Positions 24,095 through 35,813 of a stretch of 64,000 nt of DNA are shown in pieces (the first letter of the stretch is position 1; each line of letters begins with the position of its first letter). Source of the stretch: Mermis nigrescens (Eukaryota > Nematoda > Enoplea > Mermithida > Mermithidae); contig JAVLUZ010000145.1 of NCBI GenBank assembly GCA_036768485.1, forward strand, positions 1,808,785-1,872,784. The letters run 5' to 3'. The translations under genes were made by a program, and so were the position numbers. The notes beneath the pieces are model-generated. The model did no database searches, was not told where the DNA came from, and worked only from the letters and a program-made list of their open reading frames with translations.

Positions 24095-24450
24095 TGAACA
24101 TGGTTCTCCTGTACATGTACAAAGATAGTCCTAAGAGTCTTTGTGCATTTTGTACATGTAAATTTTCGGGATTCTAATATAATACAGTAGCGCTTTCAGT
24201 GTCGTACAAAATCTTTTTCCGATCTTTGTTAGTGTATTATGACCAATCTGGGTTTCTGACGACAAAAAACTAATTGTATAATAAATGCACGAAGGACGAA
24301 AAATTTTACATTTTTCCTTTCTGAATACAAATTTTTTTATTATAAAGATATAGTGTTGTGAAAGATAAGGATTTTTTGCAAGATAAAACATAAAGATAAA
24401 GTTGAAATTTTAAAATCTAGAAGATAAAGATAAAGATAAAGTGTGAATAT
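24095..24450 (+). repeat. dispersed repeat with GTACATGTACAAAGA motif and AAAGAT microsatellite
   Basis: TGTACATGTACAAAGA near 24110 recurs in 57165-57510. 24355-24450 holds AAAGATAAAGAT units and a block (TTTTTTGCAAGATAAA) that recurs inverted at 28575-28632. Confidence 0.6.
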
Positions 24451-24829
24451 GGTCGCCTGGACCTAGGAGAATGATGTATGTGAAGTGCAATAAAGAGATT
24501 GGGTGATGCAAAGCAGCCAACTGAATGCCCTAACTTTTACGCCTTAGGTCAAAGAGGTGATGAGGCATTAAGCACATATAAATGTAGGTTTGGGGGTCAA
24601 CCCGCGGTATCTGACTGACCCATGAGAATCCATCAGACCATCAGAATAGGGATGTCTTGTCTGCTCGCTTTTTTTGCTGCATTTTTTGCCACTTTTACTC
24701 CACACAGCCAGTAAGATTATATTTATATATTATAATATTATTTTTGAATTATTTCATCAACTTATTCAATCAAGTATCCAATAATTAGTTAAAAAATCGT
24801 CAAAAATGGTCTCAATTTGCTGCAGTCCT

Positions 24830-24965
24830 TATTCTATGAATGCAACTGTTTTATGCAAAATCTACATACCTACTTTTGACGTCAATTGGCTCAAAAAAGC
24901 TAATTTTTTACCCCCAGACTGACTAGCAACACCGAAAGATCGGCCAAGCTGTGCGCACCTATGAT
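24830..24965 (+). repeat. dispersed repeat R3, partial copy
   Basis: Ends CCCCCAGACTGACTAGC..GGCCAAGCTGTGCGCACCTATGAT, matching the right end of 50640-50985. Confidence 0.55.
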
Positions 24966-25256
24966 ACTACTACTAGTGGCTGACAGCAAGTCACTTCTTT
25001 CTTTTCAAAAGCGTGTGGGTAAAATCCGGAAATGAAAACGGAAACGGAAACAATAGGTAAAAGCCGGAAATGGAAATGATGGGTAAAATACGGAAACGGA
25101 AACTATATTATTGTGTACACAGTGCCGTTGGCGGTATCTCCACCCTAGGGGCAGTCCAAAGTGCAGGAAACAGAGTTTCAAATAGGGTTCCTCAGGGTGT
25201 ACACCCCAACCCTGTTTCCAGCTAAATTTCACCTACTGAAGGGGAGTTTAGGGCTT

Positions 25257-26708
25257 AAGCCCGAAACATACTTCACGCGATTCGCGCCGCAGAGGGGTTT
25301 GCAGCAGCAGTATACCCAAAAATGTGACGTCATGGCGCGAAACTGGCGCGGCGAAATTCATCTGCCGCTTCGCGTCACCTTGGCATACTTCACGCGGCGC
25401 AGTTGCGGCGCGACAAGAAAAAATGGTGCCAACTGGGCGAGCTTTCGCCGCTTTACTGCCGCTTCGCTCGATGTTGGTATACTCCGCGCGAATTGCCGCA
25501 ATGATAGCGCGTTGATTTTTTCCATAATCGATTTTTTTAAATCGGCGAAAGGTCATTCAAATTCATTTATGCATTTACAATGTAGGTTACCATGTTAGGA
25601 CACCATGTACATATGTATGTATGTACCACTGATGTCGGCTGGTTAGCAGAATCACACGATATCATTCTGAAAGACTTGCTTGTTATCTGCACAGTGCAGG
25701 AAAATTCTGCACCTCATTTTTCAGTGTTGTATCGAAATCTACGATCCTAAGCGAAAAATGCGTACAGCAAAAAATAAAATCACACAACCGAGTGGTCAGA
25801 AGCATTCAGGATTCATGCACCTTTTCTATACAAGAAATGACAAAACTTCCAGAATCAATGACTGAACGTCTTGCATCCTGCATGAATTTTTTAACACTAT
25901 TTATTCAAAAGACAGATATGTACGCAATAATTAAAAGCTACACAACAAATTGGAGAAAGTCAGATCAAAAACGTACAAATCCATTACTGCCACATACGTA
26001 CTTCTATGCATACGTTGGCAGCAAGAGAATTCTGGGGAAGGGTGCAAGATTTTTCAAAGGTCAAAAAATGATCTTAAAAATGGTGGTATGGCGTAAAAAA
26101 CATCATGTTTCGACGTTTCTCATTGAGCACTATCCATTGGCATTAAAACATTGCGAAAAAAAAACGAAAAAAATTTTCAAAAATTGATTTCTGAGGGGGT
26201 ATTTTGATTTCTGGGGGGTATTTTGGTTTCGGGGGGAGGGGTGCATACCCCCAAACCCCTACGCCCAGGTGGGCTTCTATGACATTTCAAAATCGACGAA
26301 GATCGTTTGCGCTCACGTAAATACGTACTTCATTATAGATTCAGAGCAGATCGATACCGGCGCACCTCATTAGCATTCGCGAGGAAAGTCCAATCGTTTG
26401 GAGTTCTGCGGCGCGGCAAAAAATTCGAAAAAATGCTACAAATAGACATTATTTGCTTCTCGCCGTGCGGTGAAGTATGCCATGAAAAGCGGCGGAAAAA
26501 TTGGACTTTAGCGAATTTGGTTGCGGCGCGGCGGCCGCTCGAAGTATGCCTTGGGCCACTTGAAGTATGCCTTGAAATGCGGCGCGGCAAACTTAGCGCC
26601 TCGCCGCGCGGCGCCAGGAAGTATGCCATGGTTCAGCGCAAAGTCGGCGCGGCAACCGCTGCGGCGAATTTGCGACGTTCGCCGCGCCGCGTGAAGTATG
26701 TTTCGGGC
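25257..26708. mobile_element. GC-rich inverted-repeat element nested in FB1
   Basis: Ends are inverted: AAGCCCGAAACATACTTCAC at 25257 and its exact complement ending at 26708, placed in the middle of an FB1 unit (flanks 'TTTAGGGCTT' and 'TAGAAACAGG', which are contiguous in the other units). Both arms are rich in GCGGCGCGGC and in iterated GAAGTATGCC / GGCATACTTC blocks (near 25268, 25382, 26473, 26540, 26562, 26620, 26693). The open frames of up to 145 codons arise from this GC-rich composition. The middle (25560-26000) is ordinary AT-rich DNA. No clear target duplication. Confidence 0.8.
26009..26273 (+). mobile_element. hAT-M1 MITE copy 8, nested in the GC-rich element
   Basis: Starts CATACGTTGGCAGC, ends ACGCCCAGGTGGG; perfect 8 bp duplication CTTCTATG at 26001-26008 and 26274-26281. 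Third level of nesting. Confidence 0.95.
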
Positions 26709-28437
26709 TTTAGAAACAGGTACTCCATAATTTATATGTGAAGCTGATCCCAGTTCCGTTTGGGGGGGTTCTCCGTCCGGTGGGGGTGGTTTGAAGTGCC
26801 GGAACCGAGGTTCCACAAGTAGGGCCCATCAGGCTTAACACCCTTAACCCCGTTTCCGGCAAAATTTTACCCATGGAAGGGGGTTTAAGGGCTTGGAAAC
26901 GGGGTACCACATAATTCAAATTTGAAGCTGAACCCGGTTTCATAGCGGGTTTCTCTGCCCTGGAAGTAGTCCAAAGTGACGGAATCGTGATTCTCAAAGT
27001 AGGACCTATTAATGTGAACACCCCCAAGCCCGTTGTCGGCAAAATTTCTACCACTGAAGAATATTTATGGGCTCGGAAACGGGGTACCCCATTATTCATA
27101 TGTGAAGCTGACCCCGGTTCCATCGGGGGTTCTCCGCCCTGGGGGTGGTCCAAAGTGCTGGAACCGGGGTCAGCTACACATATAAACAATGGGTACCCCA
27201 TTTTCGAGCTTCTAAACTTCCCTTTCATGGGTGAAATTTTGCCGAAAATGGGGTCGCGAGTGGTGACCCTGATGGGCCCTACTTGAGGAACCCCAGTTCC
27301 GGCACTTTGAACTGCCCCTCCCCCTATTGCACCGAAAATCCAGATGGAACCGGCGTCAGCTACTCATTTGAATAGTTGGGGTATCCCGTTTCCGAGCCCC
27401 TAAACCCCCTCCAGTGGGAGAAAATTTGCCAGAAACGGGGATGGGGTGTTCATCCTGATAGGCCCTACTTGCGTAAACCCAATTCCCGCATTTGAATCAC
27501 CCAAGGGCGGAAAAACCCCAACGGAACTGAGTTAAGCTTCACATTTGAATTATGTGGTACCTTATTTCCGAAGCCCTAAACGCCCTACAATGGGTAAAAT
27601 TTTGCCAGAAAAGGGGTTAGGGTGTTGACCCTGATGGGCCCTACTTTCGGAAGCCTGGTTCTGGCACTCTGGACTGCCCCAGGGCGGAGACACGCCCAAC
27701 TGAGCCGGCGTCACTTTCATATATGAATAATGGGGTAGCCCGTTTCCGAGCCCCTAACCTTTCTTCCATTGGTAAAATTTTAACCGAAACGGGGTTGGGG
27801 GCGTTGACTCTGATGGGCCCAACTTGCAAAACCCTGGTTCTAGCACTTTGGACTACCCCTAGGGCGGAGAAACCCCCGACGGAACTGTGGTCAGATCCTC
27901 ATATGAATAATGGGGTATCCCGCTTCCGAGCCCCAAATCTCCATTTAGTGGGAGAAATCTAGCCGGAAACGTGGTTTGAGGTATTCACCCTGATGGGCCC
28001 TACTTGAGAAACCAGGATTCCTGCGCTTTGGATCGTTTTCGTTTCCGGTTTTTACCCATAGTTTCCGTTCGCGTTTCCGGATTTTACCCATCCTTTCCGT
28101 TTCTGTTTCCGGATATTACTTTTACCCTTTTCACTAGCATCAAAACCCTGCTGTGTGCGCCTGTACAAAGCTTAGTCGCAACAATTATTGATTTTCCAAA
28201 CTTCTCTGTTTTTCCTAGGCTTAGACTTAGATTAACGTGGTTGCTAGTATTCCCGCTTAGATCATTATCACTCCCGCTTACTTGAGTCGAATTGCAGGCA
28301 TTAATTTGGGCCGCACGCCGTAGAGGTTTAAACAATCGTTTGCTTTTTTCCTTATATTACAGTAAAATCTAAATGCGTCGAAATGAATTTCACGTGAAAG
28401 CAGCATTTAGGATTACGTGCTAACTTATGTACATACT

Positions 28438-28632
28438 TTATCTTTTTTAGCAAGATAAATTCCTATCAAAAAAGAATAAAGATAAAGATAAAGATGACCT
28501 GTGATTTTTCTAAAAGACAAAATTAAAGATATAGATAAAATAAAGAAATCCGCAACATAAACATACAGACATCTTTATATTTATCTTTATCTTGCAAAAA
28601 AGATAAAGTTAAGGATATCTTTTACAACACTA
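28438..28632. repeat. AAAGAT-type microsatellite and inverted copy of 24355-24440
   Basis: AAAGATAAAGATAAAGAT near 28480, then TTATCTTTATCTTGCAAAAA at about 28580, the complement of the 24370 block. Confidence 0.7.
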
Positions 28633-28639
28633 GATATAT

Positions 28640-29245
28640 AGAACAAACAATTACTCATTTCGGCGCTAACCCACGAAAATTCCAAGGCATTTTATACCTT
28701 TTTACAGTTATTGCTTTCCAAAAATCTTTGTAAATATACAAAGATGGCCCTGAAAAGTCCTTGTAAATCGTGAAAAATCTTTGCCGAATATAAAGAACCG
28801 CAATTTTTAAACATGTACTATGCCTCCTAGTCTACGGTAACGCCAGGGTATTTTTATTCTTATATTTGTTTATATGTTTTAATATTTTTTATATATTCTT
28901 TATATTTTTCAGAGTGTACATTTCCTGTGACTTAACAGCTTCTGAATGTCATCATGCACGGGCAGTGACCGAATTCAGATGCGTCTGGATGGTGTGAAGC
29001 TGGCTAAAACCTATGAAAAAGATGCCAAAAATTCAGTTCTGGTTAGTCTATCGATTTTTGGGGTCAACAGGATTCTGAGGTGTACAAACACCAGCCCTCT
29101 ATGCCCATGTGTGTACAGCAGTTGTCTGAATAGTGCTCTTGGCATTAGGCTGAGTTTAAGTCTGAACTTACTAATGCCGACTTTGAACTTTTGAAAATTA
29201 TAGTCAGCAAATTTTAGAGTCTGACTCCGGTAAACATAAATGAAT
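28640..29245. other. no supported gene
   Basis: 28700-28815 resembles the 'ACAAAGA..CTTTGT' repeat of 24095; the rest is unique. Confidence 0.4.
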
Positions 29246-29500
29246 TCAGGCTTTAGAGAGCATCAGAGATATGATTATATTTTTAAACGCCTCCTTGAAA
29301 TCATCCAGTATGCCCTTCTTTGCAAAACAGTGAACAATAATGACTTGATATTTATGCTTTTTTATGCAGCTAAAAAAGATTAATTGAAAATCCAGCTTAT
29401 CCAAGCATTGCAACAGTGCGATACGGTTGTTGAACTGTGAAAGAGTATGATGATCCTTTTTACCAGTTTTAGTACTTACATCAGTCCATTCATCAATTAT
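29246..29500 (-). CDS. candidate two-exon 3' end of a gene
   Basis: Proposed exons on the minus strand: 29500-29480 (IIDEWTD, donor GTAAGT), intron of 45 bp ending CTCTTTCACAG, then 29434-29246 with 62 open codons to a TGA. It starts FNNRIALLQCLDKLDFQ, includes HCFAKKGILDDFKEAF and ends MLSKA. Splice sites are good and the phase fits. Upstream, 29760-29645 is also open (ICEVLKNSWRKMRN) but has no clear donor. I recognise no domain. Open frames of this length are common by chance in this window, so transcript data are needed. Confidence 0.33.
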   Translation of the reverse strand: MIDEWTDVSTKTGKKDHHTLSQFNNRIALLQCLDKLDFQLIFFSCIKKHKYQVIIVHCFAKKGILDDFKEAFKNIIISLMLSKA

Positions 29501-30224
29501 CTTAAAATCAATAAATAAAATTCCTTAAACTTAATTCGCAAGGCACGTCATGCATATAGTTTATTCAATTAAGTCTTTAATTTATAGAACTTCCGCGCAG
29601 AATCTCGAGAAAAAATCCTATTATCTTTTTATTTATTGAAATCGTCAACCGATGAAAAATTTTAAGACAGCTTTAAAAAGCATATTCCTCATCTTTCGCC
29701 AAGAATTCTTTAAAACTTCGCAGATGCTCAATAGTTGTATTTTTAAATCACGATTATTTGCTAGATCACAAGACTTTCAGTCAGCCACAAAAGAAACAAG
29801 CATCTGTGGGATTTTATGAAAATATTTAGTACAATAGGAAAATAACACGTTTTTTCATTGTAAAACAAATGAACAAAATTGTTCAGATTGGCTCAAAGCG
29901 ATCTCGTCTAATTCAAATTTACAAAATGGTTAAATAATGAAGTAGCTAAGTGTTCAAATTGAAGATTTAGAGTTTCATTAGTTTAATATCGTGCAACTGG
30001 TGGAATCCCGCTTCAGATAAATAACAGAAAAAGAAAAGTTATTATTTTTCGAAAAAAATGACGAGAAAGATTAAATCAAAATTGATATTTTCTAGCATTA
30101 ACACGCTATTCCTATGTTGTTTTTACTAAAGTACGAATATGGTCTACATAGTACAAATTATTTCACGTAGCTGACTTGACAATAATTTATTTTGACAGCT
30201 ACGACCACGTTCATCTTATACTGT

Positions 30225-30830
30225 ACATTAATGAAACGAATCTTACCAATTAGTGATGGGCAGTAGGTACACCTGGGCGTGGAGACGGGTTTGGGGGTAT
30301 GCCCCCGAGAACCAAAATACCCACTAGAAACCAAAATATCCCTCAGAATTCAATCTTGGAAATTTTTTGTTTTTTACGCAATTGTCTGATGCCAATGGAT
30401 AGCGAGTGCTCGAAGGGAAACGTTGAAAAATGATGTTTTTCGAAACACTACCATTTTTAGTGCTATTTCTTGATCTTTGAAAAATCTTGCACCCGCCCCC
30501 AGAACTTTGGTGCCGCCCAGCTATGGGATTGGTTTCTCCTAAGTACATTTTCACCTTTAAAAAACAAAACGCATTTATTATAAGAAAACATTGGCAATGA
30601 TGTGTGCAGCGCCCGATTTATTACGGGAATCAACCGTTAAGTAAGTCTTTTAAGAATCGATTGCAGTCAAAAATAACTTTTTTGAGGTTTCTGGTCAATT
30701 TCTTTTGTTCCATATTTTACAATCATTATATTGAATTTGAAAGAAGATTCAATCAAGACTAAATGATGCATGTGTCAAAAAAGTCAGACATTTGACAAAC
30801 ATCATCCAAAAATTTTAAGATAATATCCAC
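30225..30830 (-). other. block paralogous to 39370-39680, split by a MITE
   Basis: Outside the MITE (30268-30526) this block matches 39370-39680 base by base in patches: CATTAATGAAACGAA..TTACCAATTA, AAAACGCATTTATTATAA, CAAAAATAAC.TTTTTGA. On the minus strand both copies have AATTG followed by a GTAAG/GTGAG donor. Here 30705-30640 reads NLKKVIFDCNRFLKDLLN. Confidence 0.4.
30268..30526 (-). mobile_element. hAT-M1 MITE copy 9
   Basis: TACACCTGGGCGTGG at the left and GTGCCGCCCAGCTATG at the right; interrupts a paralogous block that is continuous at 39.4 kb. Confidence 0.88.
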
Positions 30831-32438
30831 TACCTTGTTCCCAAATTATATAAAGGCTTATTCACTGCATTCGATGGCTTCAGCAATTTTCGAGAGTAAA
30901 AATTGATCTTTCAAACGGTTGTCGGACTACAATAATAAAACGAGCAGGTGTTTTTCGACCGTACTTGGCCAAAAATTAAAGGTCAACCCCTTTCCTCCAA
31001 GTAAAAATCTACAAGATGTCCTGCACAAAGTTTCGAACCGTTAATATATTACAATAATTCATAATTTTCTACGAAAATTCGACTTCTAACTTATTACTGA
31101 GCCCGAGAACAAGTTGTTGCAGTCTTATTTGCATCTCCAATTTTATTAGCTTTCAGAACTTTATGGTCTAAGAATTTTCCGGGCGATTTGTGTATAATTT
31201 ATATAAGGCTCGGCCTTTCACAGATCTTTCTTAATCCCTCACGTTGTTTTCACAGTAACTATTTAGCCGTTTTTGAAAATATGAAGCAAAACCTGTTTAC
31301 TGTGTAGTGACCATGCAAAGTTTGAGCACTTTTTAGAACCTTTCATACTGTAAGCATTAGCTGGCTCAAAATTTGTTCGGCGAAATACTTTAATTTGAAA
31401 TTATTAACACGGAACACTTTTTTCATTGAAATCCATCAAGTGGTTCGTGTGCTAATCTCAAAAATAGGCATTTCACTTAGCAACATTATTCAATGATGAG
31501 GAGGTATACATACTTGCTTTAGTCTGCAGCTGAACTGTTGTTGCATTTTATCATATAATTTGTATTGTTTTATATGAAAGGAAATGAATGACATTAGTTG
31601 TCCTTAATTTTTTCATAAGTACCAATGGATCAATAGTTATAAGCATACATAAATGCACCAAATTTTTCAGTTTGTGTGAAAATGGCGTGAGGTTTATACT
31701 CTTACATATTTTTATCAATGTCAGATGCTATTTAATCAGTTTCGTTTACGTTTTCAAAAAATGTCGATTTAATTTGCTTCACATTTTCTTGTTTCGAAGC
31801 CACTTTCTAATTCTTCATGTTGCAGTCAAATTCAGTGGACGCTCTCTGAAAATGGATAAATTTTTTAAGTAAAATGCGCAACCTAAATATTTTCGGAACA
31901 ATTTTTTAATGCTTTTCGCTGAATATTCTACAATTGTTACTTCCATTCATGCTTTCTATCGATTAAACATTATCTTCCTTTATTTTATTTTATTAGTATG
32001 CTTATTCGTTATCATAACCTTTCGAACCTACTCTTTTTGGATACAAGGTGATTTGACGCTCAAAAGTGAATAGTCAGGATAATACATAGCTGCACAGGAT
32101 AGCTAGCCTAGGAAGGGGGCAACTAGGAGCCAAAGTGACCAGAAGCGTGATGGTGCAAATTTTGAGATATGACAAAAGCTAATTTTGAGAGCAAGTAAAT
32201 AAGTTGAAGCACATTTTAGAGAAAATTAATTTTTTCGTCCTCCTTTGTTTTCATTCCATCTCATTTTGCCAGGAAAACACTTCTATTTCCTTCTTCTAAG
32301 GGGTCAAGACTCCCAACCAGACCCAACCCACGCTTGAGCCTAGTACTGCGAAAGAATATAGTTTCAAGAAACTAGACAGATTATCATATTCTGCTCCTGA
32401 TTTAAAAGAATCCATTCTACTTGTAGAAAGATTAGGAG
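30831..32438. other. no supported gene
   Basis: Unique AT-rich DNA. A 94-codon frame at 31588-31872 has hydrophobic runs but no signal peptide, splice site or paralogue here. Confidence 0.4.
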
Positions 32439-32666
32439 CATAGACGGGCAGCACCAAAATTCATGCATGAGGTGGTGCAAAATATTTTAAAGGTCAAAAA
32501 ATGGCCTCAAAAATGGTGATATGGCGAAAAGACTAAATTTTTCAACGTTTCTCACCGAGCACTATCTATTGGCATCAAAAATTGCGAAAAAGCAAAAAAA
32601 ATCAAAACTTGAATTCTGGGGGATGCGCACCCCTCTGACCTCCCTCTTTTCCTACGCCCACGTGAG
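32439..32666 (+). mobile_element. hAT-M1 MITE copy 10
   Basis: Starts CATAGACGGGCAGC; duplication ATTAGGAG / ATCAGGAG (7 of 8) at 32431-32438 and 32667-32674. Confidence 0.9.
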
Positions 32667-32674
32667 ATCAGGAG

Positions 32675-33480
32675 AGAGCTTTTCAATTCTAAAAGTAAGT
32701 ATGTACAATGTGCTGTGTCGTACAGATTTGTAATGTTTTGTTTTTGTTATATTCGTTGCTATCAAGGAAAATTTGTGATAGAATTTACACTCATTTAAAA
32801 ACATAAAAATGAAGAGCTCTATTTTTGTAAAGGCTACAAATTTATTATGATTGATTTACTTATGAAAAAACTTCATTAAAAAATTTGATATCTACGAAAA
32901 AATGTCTTTTGTGTTTATTGTTATTCTTGTGAGTTCAAGGCCACTCTGAATCACATACAACGAGCAAGACCTTCTATGATTATAACACATTAACTTAAGC
33001 TAGGAGCTTGAGAGGATTTTAAGTTGCGAGATTCAGAATAAATGAACGATTTGTTTAATTCTATAGTATTACAAAGATCTTAGTGTTCATCGATAAAACC
33101 AAATAGATTTCACGGAACCAGAAGTCTTTAAAACTAATTATCCATCGTAGGATATTTCACTATCCATGCACGGATGGAACCTACTGACGCTACAAATACG
33201 CTCCGTCCCCCTAGAGTACAGATTAAATAAAAGTAACAACAATTTTTTCAAGTGAAATAAATCGATAAAATATTGCAAGCGTATCTGTTTGACATAAAAA
33301 ATATTGTACTCGATAAAAAAGTTATTAACATTTCGATACTTTGTTTCCATCTTGTTACATAATTACGATTATTACTTTCAATTATCCTGTGTATCTGTGT
33401 ATGTGAAATCTTATCTTCTAGTTATTCTTTTTGTTTCTATAAGAAAACAATAAAGTGTTAGTTTGAAGCAGGCGGTCCAG
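32675..33480. other. no supported gene
   Basis: Unique AT-rich sequence. Confidence 0.45.
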
Positions 33481-33620
33481 CAAGAGTAATGAAAGTAATA
33501 AAATTAAGTAATAAAAATAATAAAAGTAATAAGAAATTTAGTAATTATAAATTAAGTAATAAAAAATTAAGTATTAAAAAACAGTAGGTAAAGTAAATAA
33601 AATAATAAAAAATAATTGTA
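33481..33620 (+). repeat. AAGTAAT-type simple repeat
   Basis: Imperfect iterations of AAGTAATAAAA over about 140 bp. Confidence 0.8.
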
Positions 33621-33867
33621 GCACTCTGATGACTAACGGTCCATTCTACTGTACATAGCATGAATTCTAAAGTAATAAAATGTATTTATGTAGCTTCTAA
33701 ATTGTCGAAATTATCTTATGATTTGCAACAACATACAAGTTAACCGTATAATGACTTGGCCGGAAAAAGGCTGGGCTTGCGATGCGAGTCGACTTCAGAT
33801 CTATTTGACTGCCAAACTCCTCGAAGAATGAGTGCATTACATTATGGCGGAGCACACGAGTATTAGG

Positions 33868-34050
33868 CATACCAGGGTGTAGAGGGGCTGGGTGATGCCC
33901 TTTCCCAAAAAGTGGAATAGCCCCCAGAAACATCAACAAATTTATAAAAAGATTTTTTTTGTAATTTTAGCAATTTTTTGATGCTGGAAGATGGTTTTCT
34001 GACCTTTTAGGAATCTAACACCCCCAGAACTTTAGTGCCGCCCACCTATG
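33868..34050 (-). mobile_element. hAT-M1 MITE copy 11, shortened
   Basis: CATACCAGGGTG at the left, GTGCCGCCCACCTATG at the right; much of the GGGGTATTTT part is missing. No duplication found. Confidence 0.75.
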
Positions 34051-34944
34051 ATAGTAAATACTATGTTGCATATGGGTTTGTAAGATGTACATAATCGAAT
34101 GAAATGTCGTTTGAAATTGGCGACCACAGAAAAGCTATGGTTATCCAGCTGTCTTGATTCTCCAAAATTCCAAAAGACCCTCAAACGCCTAAAATTAGAG
34201 TGTTAATAATTTTTTGTAATTTTTGATACCACTGAATGAAGTTTAATAATAAACGTCGAATAATAGTGCTGGTCTCGTCCTACTAGTAATTTTCTGACTT
34301 TTTGGACACTTGACATTTTTTTAGACTTCTCAGACTTTGGTTCAAAATCTGGATCCAGTCCTGCCCGTGTATGCTAGAGACCTCCAACAGCTAAACCAAT
34401 TTTAGCGGTGGAATGCTAACCTACACGCATAGTCCGTTCTTTATTTTTCTTTTCATTTTAACACAAAGGATCTGTCATAATTTTTGACATTTTGCCTTTC
34501 TTGTTTTGAAATGGAGATAAATATTGGAAACTCTTACTTACGCAATCTTTGAATAACATCTCTCGAGCTATTGAAATGAAAAAAGCGTTCTTTCCTGTCC
34601 AACCCCTCAAAAATTCCTACTAAAAATGACCCGCGGAACGCACTTTTTATTTCTTTTTTTAGTCGCAGTTTTTTAGTCTCCACCGTTTAAATGGCTTGTA
34701 CTACAATTTTAACGTTCTAATTTCTAATTCAGTACACTCACCCTTATTTCTATTTATGGCTGCTCAACCTTCTACCCTAGCTTTTTTATTCGTAATCTCA
34801 CGTGTAAAACTTAGCTCATTAACTTTGAAAATGATGAGAATATTGCTTGAAGTTAAATTCTAGTTGAGCAACTGTTGAAACATGGGACGTGAAACAAACG
34901 AAAAGATTTTCTCATACATGAGTACTACTTGAGAACCACAAATA
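34051..34944. other. no supported gene
   Basis: Unique sequence. A minus-strand mini-exon (CAATAG | 26 nt | GTAAGT) can be drawn at about 34574-34549 but stands alone. Confidence 0.35.
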
Positions 34945-35165
34945 GCGTAAAGCACTAAATTCTCATCTGCTAACAAAATGTAATAGAAACAAATAACCGC
35001 CATAGCAACCACCGCAAAACAGCGTTTAAGACCGAGGAATTCTGCTTATAAACATACAAAACCGTTATGTGAAGCACACGAAATGACTTACTACGCTGAA
35101 TCCAGTACATATATCAAAAATAATGAATCGAACGAGAGAAATGTCAATCTCTGAATTATATTCAG
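34945..35165 (-). pseudogene. decayed copy of block 23311-23516
   Basis: Aligns with 23311-23516 at the DNA level (GAATTCCTCGGTCTTA, TTTTGCGGTGGTTG, GCAGATGAGAAT). In the frame that is open at 23 kb this copy has stops (for example after FVCFT), so if the block is an exon this copy is dead or spliced differently. Confidence 0.35.
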
Positions 35166-35813
35166 CTGGATTCCCTCAACTTTTCCAATTCCGCTTGTGC
35201 CCTGAGAATGATAACAGTGAAGATAACTCAGTAGACCAGCTAGTAAACAAATTGACCATTTGCAAATATATGCCTGCGTTATGCAAATTCATTTAACTTA
35301 AGTACATAGGGCTTGATGTAACTTAAAAGTGCGCTCGCACAGAAATTTCTCAATTCCGGATATTGATAGATTCTAGTTCAGGCTCGTCTTGCAGTTTTCA
35401 CAGTGGGCATTGTTACTAATTATGCAACGGCCTAGTAATGCTGATAGCATTACGCTAGGCTAAGGGTGAGCAATCAAACAGATTTAAGCACGCGGCTTGA
35501 ATGAAATGAATAAAGTCAATCAACTTTAAATGGGCATGCAGACGACGCATGGGCGTCGAAAGGTTTTTGAAAAAAGCTTCCATGATTCGGAAGATCCCCA
35601 GTATCACATTTTCATTGATTTTTAGCCTTATCGCACTACTACAGTTCCCTTGCTATTCAGATTTTAACGGACTTTAAGCGACCCTTGTCATTACTCGGAA
35701 TGCCTTTCAATTTGAAATTATTAATAAATAATAGTAATGGATAACAATGACGTTTTTACGCTGTTAAAAATACACAAAACTCCTACTCCATGAAAAACTA
35801 CATCTCTGCGATA

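Larger units (their letters stand above)
25011..28130. mobile_element. large composite fold-back element FB1
   Basis: Both ends carry the same short tandem units in opposite orientation: GGGTAAAATCCGGAAA-type at 25018-25110 and its complement at 28030-28115. Inside lie tandem units of about 185-195 bp, with landmarks CCCATCAGG, GTTTCCG, TTATTCATATG and TCCAAAGTGC. Units left of about 27150 are reversed relative to those right of it (starts near 27165, 27350, 27535, 27715, 27895), so the whole folds on itself. This is the architecture of fold-back transposons. All reading frames here follow the repeat units and are not genes. The left half is interrupted at 25257-26708. Confidence 0.85.

Noticed and set aside
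25005..28335. Many frames of 60-172 codons on both strands.
   Set aside because: They follow the tandem units of the fold-back element and its GC-rich insert; the same peptide phrases recur in both orientations.
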